From: a virus | DNA: 24,840 bases | Strand: one strand, 5' to 3' | Virus record (IMG/VR): IMGVR_UViG_3300031658_000113 | Location: 1 to 24,840 of that record | Shown: positions 21,148 through 24,840 of the stretch, piece by piece | Layout of the letters: each line of letters opens with the position of its first letter | Numbering within the stretch: position 1 is the stretch's first letter | Notes under the pieces: model-generated | Databases searched by the model: none | Seen by the model: only the letters and a program-made list of their open reading frames with translations | Told to the model about the DNA's origin: nothing | Made by a program: the position numbers and the translations under genes

Positions 21148-21873
21148 TTAAGTAAGTGTATTTATTTGGCCGCCCATGCCACTATGATTTACACAATAAT
21201 AATATAGTGTCGGTGCGTTTACAGGTATTTGTATCTTAACATATGCGCCTTGTACACCTGCTACACCTAGCTTTGTAACTCCAGTAGTATATTCTACGCC
21301 ACCGCCATGTGTTCCGTTTGGTGTTATTGAAAATCTAATTGGATGTGTGTTGTTACTAGCGTTAGCTTGTCCAAATGTATATGTTTGTCCTTCAAATAAG
21401 TTTAGTGTAGGTGTAACTATATCATTAAGGTAAAACTTATTACCTGTGCCATAACTATTAGTACCACTAGCTACTGTAACTTTAAAGTGTGACGGATTGT
21501 ACGCACTAAGACCGTCTGTACTTACACCTGTAGGATACGTGTACGGTCTATTAATTCTTACAACTAGTTCGCCTTCATCGTTAATATAATAAAACAAATG
21601 TCTGTCATCCCAGCGCAGTTGTTCGTATGTTAAGTTTTCATAAACATAGTCATGGTTCTGATCACGTCCTTCAAAAAAGTCGACGCCTTGTTCAAAGTCA
21701 CTGTAGTTGTTTGTAGGGTCGCCCGGCTTATTAACTTGGATCGATGCATCTGGATCCATTTGATCAACTTTTGTAAAAAACAATTCGCCGTCGTCGGTCC
21801 TGCGCAGTCCATAAAAGAATCTACCATCTAATCCACCTACAACATTGTCTTGATTATTTCCAAAATATGCCAT
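21148..21873 (-). CDS. Virion structural protein with C-terminal cupredoxin-like domain
   Basis: A 241-aa protein starting at ATG 21873, with AGGAG 6 nt upstream overlapping the stop of the previous gene. The N-terminal half (1-115), with FEQGVDFFEGRDQNH and YEQLRWDDRHLFYYIN, resembles cyanophage structural proteins that I recall. Residues about 128-241 look like a cupredoxin: a P-T-L-x-L-x-E-G-Q-T-Y-T-F strand, NNTHPIRF with His177, and the end LYYYCVNHSGMGG giving Cys227, His230 and Met233. The Cys-x2-His-x2-Met spacing equals that of amicyanin and the set could bind a type 1 copper ion. Whether copper is bound, and why a virion protein would need it, is unknown. The late promoter of the next gene overlaps its last codons. 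Confidence 0.82.
   Translation of the reverse strand: MAYFGNNQDNVVGGLDGRFFYGLRRTDDGELFFTKVDQMDPDASIQVNKPGDPTNNYSDFEQGVDFFEGRDQNHDYVYENLTYEQLRWDDRHLFYYINDEGELVVRINRPYTYPTGVSTDGLSAYNPSHFKVTVASGTNSYGTGNKFYLNDIVTPTLNLFEGQTYTFGQANASNNTHPIRFSITPNGTHGGGVEYTTGVTKLGVAGVQGAYVKIQIPVNAPTLYYYCVNHSGMGGQINTLT
21159..21166 (-). promoter_or_regulatory. T4-type late promoter for the 1626-aa gene
   Basis: AATAAATA on the minus strand, 28 nt upstream of the ATG at 21130 and overlapping the last codons (Gln-Ile-Asn-Thr) of the 241-aa gene. Confidence 0.55.
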
Positions 21874-21882
21874 GTTTTACTC

Positions 21883-22212
21883 CTATACTATATCTACGTA
21901 ACTAATAATAGCATCACAGCTATTAGATAAATTACTTTGTACTAATAATGAATTGTTTGCTGGTATAATTAATTTTTCGCCGCCCAGCATTCCTTTAAAG
22001 CTACTGTTTGGTGCCACCATTACATCCTTCATAAAGAACCCTTCTACGCTTGTATCGTCCTTAACATAAATGTTAACGTTAATAGCAAACTCAGTTACGT
22101 TTGCAATATTGATTCCTAATACAGTAGCGTTAGTTGATCCGTCACTTGCGAACACTTCAATCTTTTGTGTTCCTATATCTTTAATAATTTTGTTTCTAAA
22201 ATATGTTGCCAT
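21883..22212 (-). CDS. Small cyanophage-type virion structural protein
   Basis: A 109-aa protein starting at ATG 22212, with AGGA overlapping the upstream stop (GGATAA) about 7 nt before the start. MATYFRNKIIKDIGTQ, the strand ATVLGINIANVTE, DDTSVEGFFMKDVMVAPNSS, GGEKLIIPANN and the end CDAIISYVDIV match a small beta-sandwich protein that I remember from T4-like cyanophage genomes, where it is annotated as a structural protein. It lies 4 bp after the repeat protein and 9 bp before the cupredoxin-like protein, so the three are co-transcribed. No catalytic or binding motif is evident. Confidence 0.8.
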   Translation of the reverse strand: MATYFRNKIIKDIGTQKIEVFASDGSTNATVLGINIANVTEFAINVNIYVKDDTSVEGFFMKDVMVAPNSSFKGMLGGEKLIIPANNSLLVQSNLSNSCDAIISYVDIV

Positions 22213-22216
22213 TTTT

Positions 22217-24840
22217 TTATCCTAACGCTAATACGTATTCTAATGCCAGCGACTCTGCATCACCAAAACTTATGCCGCCGCTTGAGCCTGCAACGGATAC
22301 CCAGTTAGTTCCGTCATATAATTCTACTCTGGCTGCCTGTGTGTTATATCGAGTCATTCCTAATTCAGAGTCGCTTGGTATTGGACGTTCGGCATCTGCA
22401 CCTACCGGAATAACTATTCCTCTTGTTCCTCCAAACTTAAAATATCCATTGCCTGTGTTCTCAAAAACGGTATTAGAATTAGAAACTGTATTTGTGATAA
22501 TATTGTTTTTAATACTAAAGTTATCTATTACAACACTGCCAGTGCCGTTAGCAAGTAAGTTTAAGTCTGTGTTAGTACTTATCGTTGTGATAGTACTGCT
22601 GTCGATTTCTATATCTGCAACTTCTAACTTGTTTGTAACAAACTTAGTTGCTTCTAAACTAGCAGTTAGTGTGCCTGCATTATAAAATCTAATAATATTG
22701 TCATTTGCGCCTGGCGTAATTTCTGCTGTTATCTTAGTGTCGCCGTCTTGGTCTTCAAGTTTTGTACTTAACTCTACCCAGCTACCGTTATACCCTTCAA
22801 ACTTATTAGTAGTAGTGTTGTATCGTGTCATGCCTGTTACAGGACTAGCGTTCCGTTGGGCTGTTGTACCTTTTGGAAGTAGCATACTATCCGTACTATT
22901 AACTTGCAGTATACCCGACGCCGGAGTTAATACCATATCTCCATCTGTGCTTAACACGTTTGTATTGAAACTAAAGTTTCCAGTAACAACACTACCGCTG
23001 CCGTTTGCACGTAGTTCTAAATTACTGTTACTTGTAGTAGTAGTAACAAAGTTGTCATCAATTAGTATATCACCAGTTGTAAAGCTATTTGCTGTAATCT
23101 TGCCTGTGCTATCTAATTCGTTAAGGGTAACTGTTCCGTTAACTGTAAGATCATTTGTAATAACAACATTGTTAGTTGGAACTAAAATAGTACCAGTGCC
23201 ATTTGCACGTAGTTCTAAATTACTGTTTGATGCAGTAGTAGTAATAAAGTTATCATCAATTCTTATGTCTTCAAAGTTAGCAATTCCTGTTACAGACAAT
23301 ATTCCAGTTATGGTTGCATTATTTGCATTAAATCCACTAGTTGATTGTACATTTGCAAAGTTAGTTGTTCCGTTAATCTGTAAGTCGTTTGTAATAACGA
23401 CATTGTCATTTGGAATAACAACACTGCCTGTGCCATTTGCTTTAAGTTCTAAATCACTGTTAGATAATGTAGTAGTAATAATGTTGTCGTTAATTTGAAT
23501 ATCTTCAAAATCAATCTGACCATTAATTGTCATAGTATCATTTACTACAATGTTTCCAGTAGTAATATTTTCAGCAGTTACTGAGTCTAATACAGTATTA
23601 CCGCCTACTGTTAAATTGTTGTCGACTACTACATTGCTATTGGAAACTCGTACAACTCCGCTACCGGACGCTTCTAATTCTAAGTCACTGTTACTATCAG
23701 TTGTTCTTAATAAGTTTCCTGTAATTTGTATATTTTCAAAAAACGCTTGTCCTAAAATAGACGTTGTGCCGCTTACATTTAAGTTTCCTGTAATAGTTGC
23801 AGTATCACTTACATTTAAGTTTCTTGGAGTAAATGCACCAAGTACGTTTAAGTTTTGTTCAATAACAAGATTATTACTCGGCAATCTAATAACGCCAGTG
23901 CCGTTAGCTCTAAGTTCTAAGTCACTGTTACTTTGTGTTGTGCTAATAATGTTATCATCAATTTGTATATTTTCAAACTGGAATGCACCATTAACACTTA
24001 ATGTGTTAACGTTTAAGCTATTTGCTGTGATGTTGCCAGTTGCTGTAAGACTAGCAAGAGTAGTTGTCCCGGCAACACTAATGTTACCCGTAACTTCTAA
24101 ATTACTACTTGGAATAGTAACGTCACCAGTTCCGGATGTACCTAACTCTAAATCACTATTAGTGTCGGTTGTACTAATTGTATTGTTTTGAATGTTTATA
24201 TTTTCAAAACTAGCTTGCCCGGCAATAGTTGCTCCGCCGCTAATTGCTAAGTCGCCTGCAACAGTAGTTATTCCAGACGTTTGTGTAATATTACCCGATA
24301 CTGTTAAATTGTTTTGTGCAACTACATTTCCAGAAAATGTTGCTGTTGAATCAAATTGTGTTGTTCCGCTAACTGTAAAGTTACTGCTTGGTACTGAAAC
24401 TGTACCAGTACCGTTTGCACTTAATTCTAAATCACTATTACTATCACTAGTACGAATTCTATTTCCAGTAATATTAATATTATCTAAGTCTAATTCATTT
24501 GCATAAATCTGATTCCAACGTTTAGTAATTGATCCTAAATTATAAGTTGCAGTTAAGTTTGGAGTTAGGTTACTATCTATGTCGCCAGTAAACTGAATAC
24601 CATCTGTGTCTGCATCACCAATTGTAATGTCACCACCGATTGTAACGTTTCCAGTTACATCTAAGTTTCCAGTTATGCTAGTGTTGTCAGCAAGTATTAT
24701 ACTTCCTGATACACTTGATATTGTCATGTCTGTTGTAAGAGTTTTTATTGTACTGCCCTGGATTCTAAAGTCTCCAGTTTCAATTTTAGTACCATCAATA
24801 AATGTAGTATCACTGCCTGTTTGGAACGTTAAACCATTAG
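22217..24840 (-). CDS. Repeat-built virion structural protein (5' end outside window)
   Basis: The frame is open from the TAA at 22217 to the window edge, so at least 873 residues are present and the N-terminus is missing. An internal ATG at 24727 is not a convincing start: the upstream codons in frame (FIDGTKIETGDFRIQG and onward) read like the same kind of protein and contain no stop. Nine repeats of roughly 65-100 residues carry I-x-x-N-x-[IL]-x-T-x-x-S-N-S-[DN]-L-E-L followed by A-N-G-T-G and V-[IV]-[ILV]-P. Between them lie Asn/Thr-rich beta strands of the T-G-N-L-x-V-[ST]-G type. Two later segments with GMTRYNT and a Y-[ND]-G-[ST]-x-W-V strand, each preceded by an R-[NP] turn, are common in phage tail proteins. 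The chain ends ALEYVLALG. A long fibrous appendage protein of the cyanophage type is inferred. Confidence 0.82.
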   Translation of the reverse strand, partial: NGLTFQTGSDTTFIDGTKIETGDFRIQGSTIKTLTTDMTISSVSGSIILADNTSITGNLDVTGNVTIGGDITIGDADTDGIQFTGDIDSNLTPNLTATYNLGSITKRWNQIYANELDLDNINITGNRIRTSDSNSDLELSANGTGTVSVPSSNFTVSGTTQFDSTATFSGNVVAQNNLTVSGNITQTSGITTVAGDLAISGGATIAGQASFENINIQNNTISTTDTNSDLELGTSGTGDVTIPSSNLEVTGNISVAGTTTLASLTATGNITANSLNVNTLSVNGAFQFENIQIDDNIISTTQSNSDLELRANGTGVIRLPSNNLVIEQNLNVLGAFTPRNLNVSDTATITGNLNVSGTTSILGQAFFENIQITGNLLRTTDSNSDLELEASGSGVVRVSNSNVVVDNNLTVGGNTVLDSVTAENITTGNIVVNDTMTINGQIDFEDIQINDNIITTTLSNSDLELKANGTGSVVIPNDNVVITNDLQINGTTNFANVQSTSGFNANNATITGILSVTGIANFEDIRIDDNFITTTASNSNLELRANGTGTILVPTNNVVITNDLTVNGTVTLNELDSTGKITANSFTTGDILIDDNFVTTTTSNSNLELRANGSGSVVTGNFSFNTNVLSTDGDMVLTPASGILQVNSTDSMLLPKGTTAQRNASPVTGMTRYNTTTNKFEGYNGSWVELSTKLEDQDGDTKITAEITPGANDNIIRFYNAGTLTASLEATKFVTNKLEVADIEIDSSTITTISTNTDLNLLANGTGSVVIDNFSIKNNIITNTVSNSNTVFENTGNGYFKFGGTRGIVIPVGADAERPIPSDSELGMTRYNTQAARVELYDGTNWVSVAGSSGGISFGDAESLALEYVLALG

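Noticed and set aside
22980-24440. Regularly spaced DNA repeats suggestive of a CRISPR array
   Set aside because: The repeats vary, are spaced by hundreds of bases and follow the codon phase of a protein repeat; there are no short uniform spacers or cas genes.
22698-24506. Long plus-strand open frames (about 266, 213 and 104 codons) opposite the repeat protein
   Set aside because: They are antisense to a coherent repeat-built protein, lack ribosome binding sites and read as Val/Leu/Ser-rich mirror translations of the repeats.
24725-24727. ATG taken as the start of the repeat protein
   Set aside because: The frame stays open to the window edge with protein-like sequence (FIDGTKIETGDFRIQG), so the gene almost certainly begins beyond 24840.

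Overview
The window looks like part of the late (virion) gene region of a T4-like marine myovirus of the cyanophage/pelagiphage type. The DNA is AT-rich and every supported gene lies on the minus strand, so transcription runs from high to low coordinates. Most products resemble the large repetitive tail-fibre and appendage proteins of T4-like cyanophages. Copies of a T4-type late promoter motif (NATAAATA on the minus strand) sit just upstream of several genes. I see no tRNA, rRNA, CRISPR, integrase or transposase. The phage assignment rests on family resemblance recalled from memory; no database search was possible, and the host cannot be named from this sequence.

Layout in transcription order. 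24840-22217: a repeat-built structural protein whose 5' end lies beyond the window. 22212-21148: a 109-aa structural protein and a 241-aa protein ending in a cupredoxin-like domain with a full set of candidate copper ligands. 21130-10787: two giant paralogous fibre-like proteins (1626 and 1796 aa), each with eight tandem carbohydrate-binding-like repeats, a beta-helix-like centre and a shared C-terminal block. One carries an inserted seven-bladed-propeller-like domain, the other two inserted Cys-Arg-Asp modules. 10774-8136: two small beta-rich structural proteins, then a tandem pair of glycine-rich proteins with about 10% cysteine. 8101-7403: an unrecognised 232-aa protein, closed by a clear intrinsic terminator.

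Below the terminator, 7306-3591 holds a tightly coupled enzyme cassette: a GT9-like glycosyltransferase, an SGNH-type hydrolase and a NodU/TobZ-type carbamoyltransferase, with start codons touching or overlapping the preceding stops. These genes plausibly decorate a glycan on the virion, the host surface or the phage DNA. Structural genes resume at 3557-1: a 129-aa protein, a 319-aa fibre-like protein carrying a ligand-less version of the cupredoxin fold, and a large protein (at least 723 residues) whose 3' end lies beyond base 1. That last protein has three copies of the Cys-Arg-Asp module also inserted in the 1796-aa protein.

The main signals for novelty are the coupled decoration cassette, the domain swapping between the two giant paralogs, the cysteine-rich pair and the cupredoxin domain in a virion-type protein. 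There is no stretch above 300 bases without a gene; intergenic gaps are mostly under 75 bp, the longest being 96 bp around the terminator.
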